From: Ancylobacter novellus | Lineage (GTDB): Bacteria; Pseudomonadota; Alphaproteobacteria; Rhizobiales; Methylopilaceae | Length of the DNA stretch: 64,000 bases | Reading direction: 5' to 3' | NCBI GenBank assembly: GCA_003241695.1 | Contig: QFPN01000010.1 | Coordinates: forward strand, 103,563 to 167,562 | In this document: positions 37,550-49,136 of the stretch, in pieces | Layout: every line of letters begins with the position of its first letter | Numbering within the stretch: position 1 is the first letter of the stretch | The notes under the pieces: model-generated | What the model saw: only the letters and a program-made list of their open reading frames with translations | What the model was told of the DNA's origin: nothing | Databases searched by the model: none | Position numbers and translations under genes: made by a program

Positions 37550-37977
37550 TGAGCGCCGCCTCCGAGGCTCACGACAACCACGCCCACGGCCATGACGGGC
37601 ACGGGCATGACGATCACGGCCACGACGGCGGCCATCACGGCTCGCTCAAGGGCTACGTCGTCGGGTTCCTGCTGTCGGCGATCCTGACCGCGATCCCGTT
37701 CTGGATCGTCATGGGCGACGTGTTCCGCCAGCCCTCCACGGCCGCTCTCGTGGTTATGGCCTTCGCGGTCGCGCAGATCTTCGTGCACATGGTCTACTTC
37801 CTGCACATGAGTCCGAAGTCCGAAGGCGGCTGGACCATGCTCGCGATGATCTTCACCGGGGTGGTGGTGATCATCACGCTGGCCGGATCGTTCTGGATCA
37901 TGTTCCACCTGCACGCCAACATGACGCCCGGCCAGCACGAGATGGGCGCGCCGCCCGCGATCGAAGCGCCGAGATGA
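37549..37977 (+). CDS. cyoD: Cytochrome o ubiquinol oxidase subunit IV with histidine-rich N-terminus
   Basis: CyoD assists assembly of the CuB site in subunit I. The 142-residue protein has three membrane helices (about 35-52, 65-85 and 95-115) and the family motif FVHMVYFLHM. Its first 30 residues hold ten histidines between residues 8 and 30, spaced in H-x-H and H-D-x-H patterns. This is longer and richer than in E. coli CyoD, and a metal-binding role is possible (inference). The start overlaps the cyoC stop by one base, and the end overlaps surf1 by four. Confidence 0.94.
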   Translation: MSAASEAHDNHAHGHDGHGHDDHGHDGGHHGSLKGYVVGFLLSAILTAIPFWIVMGDVFRQPSTAALVVMAFAVAQIFVHMVYFLHMSPKSEGGWTMLAMIFTGVVVIITLAGSFWIMFHLHANMTPGQHEMGAPPAIEAPR

Positions 37978-38759
37978 CCGGCGCGGCGGCCGCGACCGTC
38001 TCCCGGAAATATCCGGGGGACGAGACCGCCGCTCCGCGGCCGCGCTCCGCGGCCGCCCTCGCCGCGATCGGCGTCGCGGCGCTCCTGTTCTTCTCCGGCT
38101 TCCTCGCGCTCGGGATCTGGCAGCTCGAACGCCGCGTCTGGAAGCTCGATCTGATCGAGCGGGTCGAGGCCCGCGTCCATGCGGCGCCCGCTCCCGCGCC
38201 AGGACCGTCCGACTGGCCGGACATCTCCGCGCAGCGCGACGAATATCGCCGGGTCGCCGCGTCCGGGACGTTCGTTCCCGGCGCCGAGACGCTGGTCCAG
38301 GCCTCGACCGAACTCGGCCCCGGCTACTGGGTGCTCGCCCCGCTCAAGACCGCGCAGGGCTTCACCGTTCTCGTCAATCGCGGCTTCGTGCCCCCGGAGA
38401 AGCGCGCCGACGTCGCGGGCCTGACGCCGCCCTCGGGGCCGGTCTCCGTGACAGGGCTGCTCAGGATCAGCGAGCCGGACGGCTTCTTCCTGCGCCCGAA
38501 CGAACCCGCGGCGAACCTCTGGCGGTCGCGCGACGTCGCCGCCATCGCCCGGTCCCGCGGACTCGGAACCGTCGCCCCCTATTTCGTGGACGCCGACGCG
38601 ACGGCGAACCCCGGCGGCCTGCCGGTCGGCGGCCTCACCGTGATCGCGTTCCGCAACAGCCATCTGGTCTATGCGCTCACCTGGTTCGCGCTCGCGCTGA
38701 TGACAGCGGGCGGCGCCGGCGCGGTCGTGCTGCATGAACGCGCGCTCCGGAGAGGCTGA
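37974..38759 (+). CDS. SURF1-family oxidase assembly protein
   Basis: SURF1 proteins help insert haem a/o into haem-copper oxidases. The 261-residue product has two membrane helices, near the N-terminus (AAIGVAALLFFSGFLALGIWQL) and C-terminus (LVYALTWFALALMTAGGAGAVV), enclosing a periplasmic domain. Family motifs are LGIWQLERRVWKLDLI, VLVNRGFVPPEKR and the C-terminal NSHLVYALTWFALA. The ATGA overlap with cyoD ties it to the quinol oxidase. It runs 26 bases into regB. Confidence 0.93.
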   Translation: MTGAAAATVSRKYPGDETAAPRPRSAAALAAIGVAALLFFSGFLALGIWQLERRVWKLDLIERVEARVHAAPAPAPGPSDWPDISAQRDEYRRVAASGTFVPGAETLVQASTELGPGYWVLAPLKTAQGFTVLVNRGFVPPEKRADVAGLTPPSGPVSVTGLLRISEPDGFFLRPNEPAANLWRSRDVAAIARSRGLGTVAPYFVDADATANPGGLPVGGLTVIAFRNSHLVYALTWFALALMTAGGAGAVVLHERALRRG

Positions 38760-40059
38760 GGCGCCCGGCGCAAGGCGCGCCGACGACGCCGCCATACGCA
38801 AGAACCTGCTGCAGCTGATCCAGCTCCGCTGGATCGCGGTCGCCGGCCAGATCGTGACGATCGCGATCGTCGAACTCGGCCTCGACGTCGATCTGCCGCT
38901 CATCCCCATGGGCGTGGTGCTGGCCTCGCTCGTCGGCCTGAACCTCGGCAGCCTCGGGCGGCTGAAATGGCGCGCGCCCGCGACAAACGCCGAGCTGTTC
39001 ACCCAGCTCGGCTTCGACGCGCTGGCGCTGACGACGCAGCTCTTCCTCAGCGGCGGCGCCACCAACCCGTTCGCGTTCCTGTTCCTGCTGCACGTCATGC
39101 TGAGCGCGGTGCTGCTCGAAACCTGGTCGACCTGGGCGATCGTCGCGATCACCACCTCGGCCTATGCGCTGCTGACGCTCAACTACCGGCCGCTCGTGCT
39201 GCCCGTCGGCGGGCGCGAGGACCTGTTCAGCCTGCACGTGCAGGGCATGGTCGCGTGCTTCGTGCTGAACGCGGCGCTGCTCGTCGTGTTCGTGACCCGC
39301 ATCGGACGAAACCTGAAGGAGCGCGACGCTCGCCTCGCGGCGCTGCGCCAGCGGGCGGCGGAGGAGGACCATGTCGTGCGCATGGGCCTGCTGGCTTCCG
39401 GCGCCGCGCACGAACTCGGCACGCCGCTCGCGACGCTCGACGTGATCCTGAACGACTGGCGCCGCATGCCGGCCTTCGCCCGCGATCCCGAGCTGCTCGA
39501 CGAGATCGCCGACATGCAGGCGGAGGTGCGACGCTGCAAGACGATCGTGTCCGGCATCCTGATGTCGGCGGGCGAGGCCCGCGGCGAGGCGCCGGCCGCG
39601 ACCACGATGCGGCGTTTCCTTTCCGAAATCGTCGCCGACCGCCGCTCGGCGCGGCTCGCCGCGCAGATCGACTATGACGACCTGTTCGGCGAGGACGTCG
39701 CGATCGTTTCGGATCCCGCGCTGAAGCAGGTCGTGGGCGTCGTCATCGACAACGCGGCGGAAGCCTCGCCCGACTGGGTCGGGGTGACGGCGCGGCGCGA
39801 CGACGACGCGCTGAAGCTCGTCGTCGTCGACCACGGCCCGGGCTTCGCGCCCGAAACGATCGACAATCTCGGAAAACCCTATAATTCGACGAAGGGAAAA
39901 CCGGGCGGAGGCCTCGGGCTGTTTCTCGTGACCAACGTCATGCGTAAGCTCGGCGGCGCGATCGCGGCCGGCAATCGCGAGCGGGGCGGCGCGATCGTCA
40001 CGCTGACATTGCCGCTCGCGGCGCTCGCGATCGAAACGAAAGTGGACGATGCCGTCTGA
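38734..40059 (+). CDS. regB: Redox sensor histidine kinase RegB/PrrB/ActS
   Basis: RegB senses the quinone pool and redox state and phosphorylates RegA. The 441-residue protein has six membrane helices in the first ~190 residues, including the quinone-site motif GGATNPF at 108-113. The H-box is HELGTPLATLDV with His226. The redox-active cysteine is Cys268 in EVRRCKTIV. The ATP-binding region carries DNAAEASPDW, DHGPGFAP and GGGLGLFLV. All family landmarks are present. It overlaps surf1 upstream and regA downstream by 11 bases. Confidence 0.95.
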   Translation: MNARSGEAEAPGARRADDAAIRKNLLQLIQLRWIAVAGQIVTIAIVELGLDVDLPLIPMGVVLASLVGLNLGSLGRLKWRAPATNAELFTQLGFDALALTTQLFLSGGATNPFAFLFLLHVMLSAVLLETWSTWAIVAITTSAYALLTLNYRPLVLPVGGREDLFSLHVQGMVACFVLNAALLVVFVTRIGRNLKERDARLAALRQRAAEEDHVVRMGLLASGAAHELGTPLATLDVILNDWRRMPAFARDPELLDEIADMQAEVRRCKTIVSGILMSAGEARGEAPAATTMRRFLSEIVADRRSARLAAQIDYDDLFGEDVAIVSDPALKQVVGVVIDNAAEASPDWVGVTARRDDDALKLVVVDHGPGFAPETIDNLGKPYNSTKGKPGGGLGLFLVTNVMRKLGGAIAAGNRERGGAIVTLTLPLAALAIETKVDDAV

Positions 40060-40585
40060 CCGCCTGCTGGTGATCGTCGAGGACGACGAGAAGTTCGCCA
40101 AGACGCTGAAGCGCTCGTTCGAGCGGCGCGACTACGAGGCGGTCACCGCCTCCGGGCTCGACGAGCTCAAGATTCTGCTCGACACGCGCACGCCCGGCTA
40201 CGCCGTGGTCGACCTCAGGCTCGCCGGCGGCGCCTCCGGCCTCGCCTGCGTCCAGGCGCTGCACGCCCACGACCCGAAAACCCCGATCGTGGTGCTGACC
40301 GGCTTCGCCTCGATCGCGACCGCGGTCGAGGCGATCAAGCTCGGGGCCTGCCACTACCTCGTGAAGCCGTCGAACACCGACGACATCGAGGCGGCGTTCG
40401 GGCGGGCCGCCGGCGACGTCGACGCCCCGCTCGCGGCCCGCCCGACCTCGATCAAGAACCTCGAATGGGAGCGGATCCACGAGACGCTGATGGAGACCGG
40501 CTTCAACATCTCCGAGACCGCGCGGCGGCTCGGGCTTCATCGCAGGACGCTGGCGCGCAAGCTTGAGAAGCAGCGGGTGAAGTGA
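40049..40585 (+). CDS. regA: Redox response regulator RegA/PrrA/ActR
   Basis: RegA is the global regulator of respiration, carbon and nitrogen genes paired with RegB. The 178-residue protein has the receiver domain (phosphoacceptor Asp55 in VVDLRLAGG, Lys in YLVKPSN), a short linker, and the Fis-type HTH at about 150-178 (ISETARRLGLHRRTLARKLEK). The HTH is almost invariant in this family. It ends the cyoABCD-surf1-regBA run, so the kinase system may adjust the oxidase operon that carries it (inference). Confidence 0.96.
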   Translation: MPSDRLLVIVEDDEKFAKTLKRSFERRDYEAVTASGLDELKILLDTRTPGYAVVDLRLAGGASGLACVQALHAHDPKTPIVVLTGFASIATAVEAIKLGACHYLVKPSNTDDIEAAFGRAAGDVDAPLAARPTSIKNLEWERIHETLMETGFNISETARRLGLHRRTLARKLEKQRVK

Positions 40586-40651
40586 GGCCGACAAGCGTCG
40601 GGATGAAAACGCACGAAGCGTTCATTCCGGAGCATCGAAACGCTTCCCTCG

Positions 40652-40764
40652 CGTCCCGGCCTTGAGCCGGGACCCCAGAACACCGCCGACGCTGGACGAA
40701 GCGGCGACCGGTGCGCTGAGACGAGAGCCGAAGCGGATCTGGGTCCCGGCTCAAGGCCGGGACG
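40652..40764. repeat. Inverted repeat pair (CGTCCCGGCCTTGAGCCGG family)
   Basis: Units 40652-40675 and 40741-40764 are exact reverse complements over 24 bases (CGTCCCGGCC then TTGAGCCGGGACCC). Each is itself partly palindromic. This is a third palindrome family, distinct from the others. It fills the gap between regA and the HerA-like gene, both reading towards it. Confidence 0.8.
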
Positions 40765-40813
40765 CCCGCGCACGGGTTCCAGAGCCTAAAAACCCGCGCT
40801 CCGTTTCAATCCC

Positions 40814-42283
40814 TCACCCCGCCCGCGCCATCCCGACCGCCCCCGGCGCCGTCCGCCAGCCGAGGTCGGGCAGCGTCACGATGCGCGCGCCCTTGAGATC
40901 GGTCGCGGTCTGGATGAAGCCGCGCTCCTCCATATAGGCGAGCAGCCGCCGCGCCCGGCCGGCGGAACGCGTGCCGTAGGCGCGGGCGATCTCGTCGTCG
41001 GAGGGACACGGCGTCTGGCCGAGCGCGGCCTTGGCGATCAGCAGGAACACGCCGCGCATGTCCTCGGGCAGCGAGGCGGCGATCAGCGTCGCCTGGCTCC
41101 ACTCGCCTTCCGCGACCGAGCCCTGCTCCACGCCGGCCTTGGCGAGCGCGAGCGCCCGGCGGAAGCGCGGCAGGTCCGGCGCCTCGCCCGGAAGCCGCGC
41201 GATGCGGCAGCGGACGAGGAAGTCCTGATAGAGCATCGCGACCGGCTGGAAGCCGGCTTCCGGCTCCGTCATCATCTCGGCGATGATCTCCGCGATCGCC
41301 TCGTCCCGGTCGGCGCCCGCGAACAGGTCGGAGGGCGCGGGCGTCTCGGAGTCGCGCCGGGCCTGATCGAGGCTCTCCAGCACCTCGGGCGCGGCGGGAC
41401 GCGCCGGCGCAGGCCGCGGCCGGCTCTCCTCGGCGCCCGGCCGGAAGATGAGGCCCGCGGCGTCCTCGACGGCGGTGCCGGGCAGCGGCGTCAGCTTCGG
41501 CCCGCCGCCGCGCGCGACCGTCTTGACCGCGCCGATGCGGACCGGCTCCGGCCGGCGGCCGATCGCGGGGCCGAGCGAGACGAAGCAGCCGCGGTCGAGA
41601 TTGCGGAAGGTCTCGGCCTGGCGGCGCTCCATGCCGAGAAGGTCGGCGGCGCGCGCCATGTCGATGTCGAGGAAGGTGCGGCCCATCAGGAAATTCGACG
41701 CCTCGGCCGCGACATTCTTAGCCAGCTTTGCAAGTCGCTGCGTGGCGATGACGCCGGCGAGGCCGCGCTTTCGGCCTCGGCACATCAGGTTGGTCATCGC
41801 GGCGAGCGACTGGCGGCGCGCCTCCTCGTCGGCGTCGCCCGAGGCGGCCGGCGCGAAGAGCTGCGCCTCGTCGACCACGACGAGGATCGGATACCACAGG
41901 TCGCGGTCGGCCTCGAACAGCCCGTTGAGGAACAGCGCGGCGGCGCGCATCTGCTTGTCGACCTCGAGCCCCTCGAGGTTGAAGATCACCGAGACGCGGT
42001 GCCGCCGGACGCGATCGGCGATCTGGACGAGTTCCTTCTCGCAGGCGGCGGCGTCGATCACGACATGGCCGAACTCGTCCGCGAGCGTGACGAAGTCGCC
42101 CTCGGGATCGATCACGCATTGCTGCACCCAGGGCGCGCTCTGCTCGAGCAGGCGGCGCAGCAGATGCGACTTGCCGGAGCCCGAATTGCCCTGCACCAGC
42201 AGGCGCGTCGCAAGCAGCTCCTCGAGATCGAACGTCGCGGCCTGACCGGTGGACTTCAGGCCGATGTCGATTGCGATGGTCAT
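40814..42283 (-). CDS. HerA-like (DUF87) ATP-binding protein
   Basis: The 489-residue protein is a HerA/FtsK-superfamily P-loop ATPase. The Walker A GNSGSGKSH lies at about residues 33-41, the Walker B is YPILVVVDEAQLF near residue 135, and a sensor-like region VIATQRLAKLAK follows. The C-terminal 200 residues are a variable, helical, charged domain. The ATG at 42283 is chosen, with AAGGG upstream. HerA proteins elsewhere partner with nuclease NurA, but no nuclease gene is adjacent, so the role here is unknown. Confidence 0.8.
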   Translation of the reverse strand: MTIAIDIGLKSTGQAATFDLEELLATRLLVQGNSGSGKSHLLRRLLEQSAPWVQQCVIDPEGDFVTLADEFGHVVIDAAACEKELVQIADRVRRHRVSVIFNLEGLEVDKQMRAAALFLNGLFEADRDLWYPILVVVDEAQLFAPAASGDADEEARRQSLAAMTNLMCRGRKRGLAGVIATQRLAKLAKNVAAEASNFLMGRTFLDIDMARAADLLGMERRQAETFRNLDRGCFVSLGPAIGRRPEPVRIGAVKTVARGGGPKLTPLPGTAVEDAAGLIFRPGAEESRPRPAPARPAAPEVLESLDQARRDSETPAPSDLFAGADRDEAIAEIIAEMMTEPEAGFQPVAMLYQDFLVRCRIARLPGEAPDLPRFRRALALAKAGVEQGSVAEGEWSQATLIAASLPEDMRGVFLLIAKAALGQTPCPSDDEIARAYGTRSAGRARRLLAYMEERGFIQTATDLKGARIVTLPDLGWRTAPGAVGMARAG

Positions 42284-42535
42284 TGAGGCCCTTGAACGCC
42301 GTTGCGGCCCGCCCGCACGAGGCCCGGCGAAACCCTGTCCGATCGCAAGCCGAGAGTCCAAGCGCGGGAGAGGCTTGTCCCCAGAGAAGGCGGGGACGAG
42401 GCCGCTCCGTCGTGACGCCTGCGTGACATTTTGACCGCAACCGCGCCCTCCCGTCAGGGCGCCGGCCTTGCTTTCGAATGTGCGACGCCGATGATCGCCG
42501 CAAGCGCCGGTCGCGCGTCTTCGGAAGGAGCCGGA

Positions 42536-43990
42536 ATGAACGCCTCGACGCTCACGATCCGCAAGCGGCTGTCGGACCTCACCGGCGAAGACGGCGGATA
42601 CGCCCTGCCCCGCTCGCTCTCCGCCCTGTCGATCATCTCGATCGGCGTGGGCGGGATCATCGGAGCGGGCATCTTCGTGCTGACGGGCACCGCGGCCGCG
42701 ACCTACGCCGGACCCGCGGTCGTGCTGTCCTTCGCGCTCGCGGGCCTCGCCTGCGCCTTCGTCGGCCTCTGCTACGCCGAGCTGTCGAGCATGATCCCGG
42801 TCTCGGGCTCGAGCTACACCTACACCTACGCCACGATGGGCGAGTTCTTCGCCTGGGTGATCGGCTGGGACCTCATGCTCGAATACGCCATGGGCGCGGC
42901 GACCGTCTCGGTCGGCTGGTCGGGCTATCTGGTCTCGATCCTGCGCGACCTAGGGATCCACCTGCCGCCTCAGCTCACGACCTCGCTCGGCGCGACGGTG
43001 ACGCTCGCGGACGGCTCGCAGGCGACTGGCCTGTTCAACCTGCCCGCGGCCCTGATCGTCGTCGCGCTCACGCTGCTGCTCGCCCGCGGCGTCAAGGAAT
43101 CGGCCAGCTTCAACAACCTGATGGTGCTGGTGAAGGTTTCGGTCGTGGTCGCCTTCATCCTGATCGGCGCGGCCTATGTCGACACCTCGCACTGGGCGCC
43201 GTTCGTGCCGGAGAACAAGGGCGCGTTCGGCGAGTTCGGCTGGTCGGGCGTGCTGCGCGGCGCGGGCGTCGTATTCTTCGCCTATATCGGCTTCGACGCG
43301 GTCTCGACCGCGGCGCAGGAGGCCAAGCGGCCGCAGAAGGACATGCCGGTCGGCATCCTCGGCTCGCTCGCCATCTGCACGCTGCTCTACGTGCTCGTCG
43401 CCGGCGTGCTGACCGGGCTCGTGCCCTATTCCGAACTCAACGTCGCCGATCCGATCGCGAAGGGCGTCGACGCCGTCGGCCTCGGCTGGTTCGCCTGGCC
43501 GGTCAAGCTCGGCGCGATCACCGGCCTCACCACCGTGATCCTCGTGCTTCTCTACGGCCAGAGCCGCATCTTCTACACCATGTCGAAGGACGGGCTGCTG
43601 CCGCCCGCATTCTCGCGGCTGCATCCGCGCTTCGGAACGCCTTACGTCAGCCAGCGCCTGATCGGCGGCGCCGTCGCGCTGATCGCGGGGCTCGCGCCGA
43701 TCGGCCTTCTGGGCGAGATGGTCTCGATCGGGACGCTGTTCGCCTTCGTGCTGGTCTGCGTCGCGGTGCTTCACCTGCGCCGCAGCGAGCCCGCCGCGCC
43801 CCGCCCGTTCCGCGCGCCCGGCGCGCCGGTGACGCCGATCCTTGGAATCCTGCTCTGCCTCGCGCTGATGGCGGGCCTGCCCTTCGACACCTGGGCGCGG
43901 CTCATCGTGTGGATGGCGATCGGCGTCGCGGTCTACTTCGCCTACAGCCGCCATCATTCCGTGGCGCAGAGGGAGGCGCGGGGCGCCTAA
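42536..43990 (+). CDS. APC-family amino acid permease
   Basis: The 484-residue inner-membrane transporter has 12 or more helices. The APC signature in helix 1 is SIGVGGIIGAGIFVLTG, followed by VLSFALAGLACAFVGLCYAELSSMIP. The helix 6 region is FFAYIGFDAVSTAAQEAKRPQKD, typical of the cationic amino acid transporter (CAT/YfnA-like) group. The ATG at 42536 has AAGGAG six bases upstream. It stands alone, divergent from the HerA-like gene. Confidence 0.92.
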   Translation: MNASTLTIRKRLSDLTGEDGGYALPRSLSALSIISIGVGGIIGAGIFVLTGTAAATYAGPAVVLSFALAGLACAFVGLCYAELSSMIPVSGSSYTYTYATMGEFFAWVIGWDLMLEYAMGAATVSVGWSGYLVSILRDLGIHLPPQLTTSLGATVTLADGSQATGLFNLPAALIVVALTLLLARGVKESASFNNLMVLVKVSVVVAFILIGAAYVDTSHWAPFVPENKGAFGEFGWSGVLRGAGVVFFAYIGFDAVSTAAQEAKRPQKDMPVGILGSLAICTLLYVLVAGVLTGLVPYSELNVADPIAKGVDAVGLGWFAWPVKLGAITGLTTVILVLLYGQSRIFYTMSKDGLLPPAFSRLHPRFGTPYVSQRLIGGAVALIAGLAPIGLLGEMVSIGTLFAFVLVCVAVLHLRRSEPAAPRPFRAPGAPVTPILGILLCLALMAGLPFDTWARLIVWMAIGVAVYFAYSRHHSVAQREARGA

Positions 43991-44022
43991 CGGTCCTTTG
44001 CTTTTCGCGGCTGCTTCTCTGC

Positions 44023-44121
44023 TGTCATGCCCGAGCTTTTCTTCGGCATCCACGACTTTGTCGCAGAGCGGCGCCCCAATCGAAGTCGTGGATGCCCGCG
44101 CGTTCCGCGCGGGCATGACGG
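44023..44121. repeat. REP-like inverted pair (TCATGCCCGCG family)
   Basis: Unit 44023-44057 runs from TGTCATGCCCGAGC to ATCCACGACTT. The facing unit 44083-44121 runs from AAGTCGTGGATGCCCGCGCG to CGCGCGGGCATGACGG. The inner ACGACTT/AAGTCGT boxes mark this family, which recurs at 62.5 and 63.8 kb. Confidence 0.8.
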
Positions 44122-44133
44122 CGAAGGCGGGCC

Positions 44134-44170
44134 CAAAAAGAAGACGGTCGGGCGCTTCCGCCCGGCCGTC
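44134..44170 (-). terminator. Intrinsic terminator of the serine-cycle genes
   Basis: GACGGTCGGGCG and CGCCCGGCCGTC (44143-44154 and 44159-44170) pair over 12 bp with one mismatch around a 4-base loop. On the minus strand a TTCTTTTT run follows (44135-44142), 26 bases past the mclA stop. Confidence 0.85.
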
Positions 44171-44195
44171 CTCGCAATCCAGCGTTCGTTTCGTT

Positions 44196-45173
44196 TTACG
44201 CGGCGGCCTTCATCGCGTCGGCCTTGTTGATCAGCGCCTCGGCCATGCGGATCGAGGCGATGTCGATCAGGCGGCCGTCGAGCGAGACAGCGCCCTTGCC
44301 GGCCTTGGCGGCCTCTTCCATCGCCACGAGGATGCGGCGGGCCTTGTTGACCTCGGCCTCCGAGGGCGTGAAGACGTCGTTGGCGAGCTCGATCTGCGAG
44401 GGGTGGATCGCCCACTTGCCCTCATAGCCGGCCGACGCGCAGCGGCGCGCGGCGGAGAGATAGCCGTCAGGGTCGGAGAAGTCGCCGAACGGCCCGTCGA
44501 TCGGACGCAGGCCGTAGGCGCGGCAGGCGACCAGCATGCGCTGCTGGGCGAACAGCCACGGATCCTGCCAGTGGGTTTCGCGGTTGCCGGCCTCGTCCTT
44601 GTCGGTCAGCACCGAATAGTCGGGGTTCACGCCGCCGATGATGGTCGAGCGGGTCCGGCACGAAGCCGCGTAGTCGGCGACGCCGAACGACATGGCTTCG
44701 AGGCGCTTCGACGAGGTCGCGATCGCTTCGACGTTGGCCATGCCGAGCGCGGTCTCGATCAGAACCTCGAAGCCGATCTTCTTCTCGCGCTTGATCGACT
44801 GCTCGACCTGCGTGGTCAGCATGTCGACCGCGTAGACGTCGGCGGCCACGCCGACCTTCGGGATCAGGATCATGTCGAGGCGCGGGCACTTCTCGACGAT
44901 GTCGATGACATCGCGATACATGTAGTGGGTGTCGAGACCGTTGATGCGGATCATCATGGTCTTGTTGCCCCAGTCGATGTCGTTCAGGGCTTCGACGATG
45001 TTCTTACGAGCCTGCTCCTTGTCGTCCGGAGCGACCGCGTCCTCGAGGTCGAGGAAGATCACGTCGGCGGCGGACTTGGCCGACTTCTCCATGAAGGTCG
45101 GGTTGGAGCCCGGCACGGCGAGTTCGGAGCGGTGCAGGCGCGGCGTGGCCTGCTGGATCAGGGTGAAGCTCAT
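44196..45173 (-). CDS. mclA: L-malyl-CoA/beta-methylmalyl-CoA lyase
   Basis: Mcl cleaves malyl-CoA into acetyl-CoA and glyoxylate, the closing step of the serine cycle. The 325-residue protein belongs to the CitE/HpcH aldolase family. It shows LHRSELAVPGSNPTFM near the start and the Mg-binding FLDLEDAVAPDDK, then RINGLDTHYMYRD, LIPKVGVAADV and EVLIETALGMANVEAI. Length matches the M. extorquens enzyme. The ATG at 45173 has AGGAGG upstream. It is last of the serine-cycle set and is separated from ppc by 156 bases with a repeat pair, so it may be partly uncoupled. A terminator follows. Confidence 0.95.
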   Translation of the reverse strand: MSFTLIQQATPRLHRSELAVPGSNPTFMEKSAKSAADVIFLDLEDAVAPDDKEQARKNIVEALNDIDWGNKTMMIRINGLDTHYMYRDVIDIVEKCPRLDMILIPKVGVAADVYAVDMLTTQVEQSIKREKKIGFEVLIETALGMANVEAIATSSKRLEAMSFGVADYAASCRTRSTIIGGVNPDYSVLTDKDEAGNRETHWQDPWLFAQQRMLVACRAYGLRPIDGPFGDFSDPDGYLSAARRCASAGYEGKWAIHPSQIELANDVFTPSEAEVNKARRILVAMEEAAKAGKGAVSLDGRLIDIASIRMAEALINKADAMKAAA

Positions 45174-45214
45174 TGGACGTTCCTCCTTAATCAATTTCGT
45201 TTCGTGATTTCGTT

Positions 45215-45307
45215 CGTCATGCCCCGGCTTGTCCGGGGCATCCAGGCTTCCAAACCGTCGCAGTCGACGATCGGGACTGGATCCCCCGGACAAGCCGGGG
45301 GATGACG
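45215..45307. repeat. REP-like inverted pair between ppc and mclA
   Basis: Units 45215-45246 (core CCCCGGCTTGTCCGGGG) and 45278-45307 (core CCCCCGGACAAGCCGGGGG) face each other. They belong to the same family as at 9.4 and 10.5 kb. This is the only place in the serine-cycle block where such a pair interrupts the gene run. Confidence 0.85.
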
Positions 45308-45329
45308 CCGTTCCTGATTGGGCGTCGGG

Positions 45330-48098
<2,769 letters not shown>

Positions 48099-48216
48099 CG
48101 CTCAACTCCACGGCGTTTGGGCGCGGGCCGCCTTGTTGCGGGCGCCCGGGGCGGGATCTCGATGACCCGGCGCGGCGACGGAGACGCCCGCCGCCGCGCC
48201 GCTTGTCGGATGCGGC

Positions 48217-49116
48217 TCAGGCGGCGTGCCGGGTCTTGCCCAGAACCTCAGCAACCGTCGTGCCAAAGGAGCCCGGATCGGGGGCCACCGTCAGCCCGTA
48301 ATGGCGCATGATCTCGGCCTTCTCGGCGGCGCTGTCGCCGGTGGCGGAGATGATCGCGCCGGCGTGGCCCATGCGCCGGCCCTTCGGCGCCGTCAGGCCG
48401 GCCACGAAGCCGATCACGGGCTTGGAGAAGTTCTCCTTGATCCAGGCCGAAGCCTCCGCCTCCTGCGGGCCGCCGATCTCGCCGATCATCAACACCGCAT
48501 GCGTGTCCGGATCCTTCTCGAACAGGGCGAGATGGTCGAGGAACGACGAGCCGTTGATCGGATCGCCGCCGATGCCGACCGAGGTTGAGATGCCGATGCC
48601 GAGCGCCTTCATCTGGCTCGCGGCCTCGTAGCCGAGGGTGCCCGAGCGCGAGATCACGCCGACATTGCCCTGTTTGTAGATGTGGCCCGGCATGATTCCG
48701 AGCATCGATTTGCCGGGCGAGATGATGCCCGCGCAGTTCGGGCCCACCACCATCGTGCGCTGGCTCTTCGGGTAGCGGAACAGGTAGCGCTTCACGCGCA
48801 TCATGTCCTGGGCCGGGATTCCGTCGGTGATCGAGCAAACGAGCTTGAGGCCGGCGTCCGCCGCCTCCATCAGGGCGTCGGCGGCGAAGGGCGGAGCCAC
48901 GAAAGTGATCGAGGTGGTGGCCCCGGTCTCGCGGACGGCGTCCTTCACCGTGTTGAACACCGGCAGGCCGAGATGGGTCCGGCCGCCCTTTCCGGGCGTC
49001 ACGCCGCCGACGACGTTCGAGCCGTACTCGATCATCTCCTTGGCGTGGAAGGTGCCTTTGTCGCCCGTGATGCCCTGGACGATGATCGGGGTCTTTTCGT
49101 CGATGAGAATGCTCAT
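48217..49116 (-). CDS. mtkB: Malate-CoA ligase (malate thiokinase) small subunit
   Basis: MtkB is the succinyl-CoA synthetase alpha-like subunit of malate thiokinase, which makes malyl-CoA from malate, CoA and ATP. The 299-residue protein has the CoA-binding Rossmann start ITGDKGTFHAKEMIEYGSNV, VGPNCAGIISPGK in the middle, and the phosphohistidine His251 in MGHAGAIIS. Position between mtkA and ppc, as in M. extorquens, sets it apart from sucD. It begins 20 bases after mtkA. Confidence 0.95.
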   Translation of the reverse strand: MSILIDEKTPIIVQGITGDKGTFHAKEMIEYGSNVVGGVTPGKGGRTHLGLPVFNTVKDAVRETGATTSITFVAPPFAADALMEAADAGLKLVCSITDGIPAQDMMRVKRYLFRYPKSQRTMVVGPNCAGIISPGKSMLGIMPGHIYKQGNVGVISRSGTLGYEAASQMKALGIGISTSVGIGGDPINGSSFLDHLALFEKDPDTHAVLMIGEIGGPQEAEASAWIKENFSKPVIGFVAGLTAPKGRRMGHAGAIISATGDSAAEKAEIMRHYGLTVAPDPGSFGTTVAEVLGKTRHAA

Positions 49117-49136
49117 TGTCGTCTCCTCCCCGTCTC

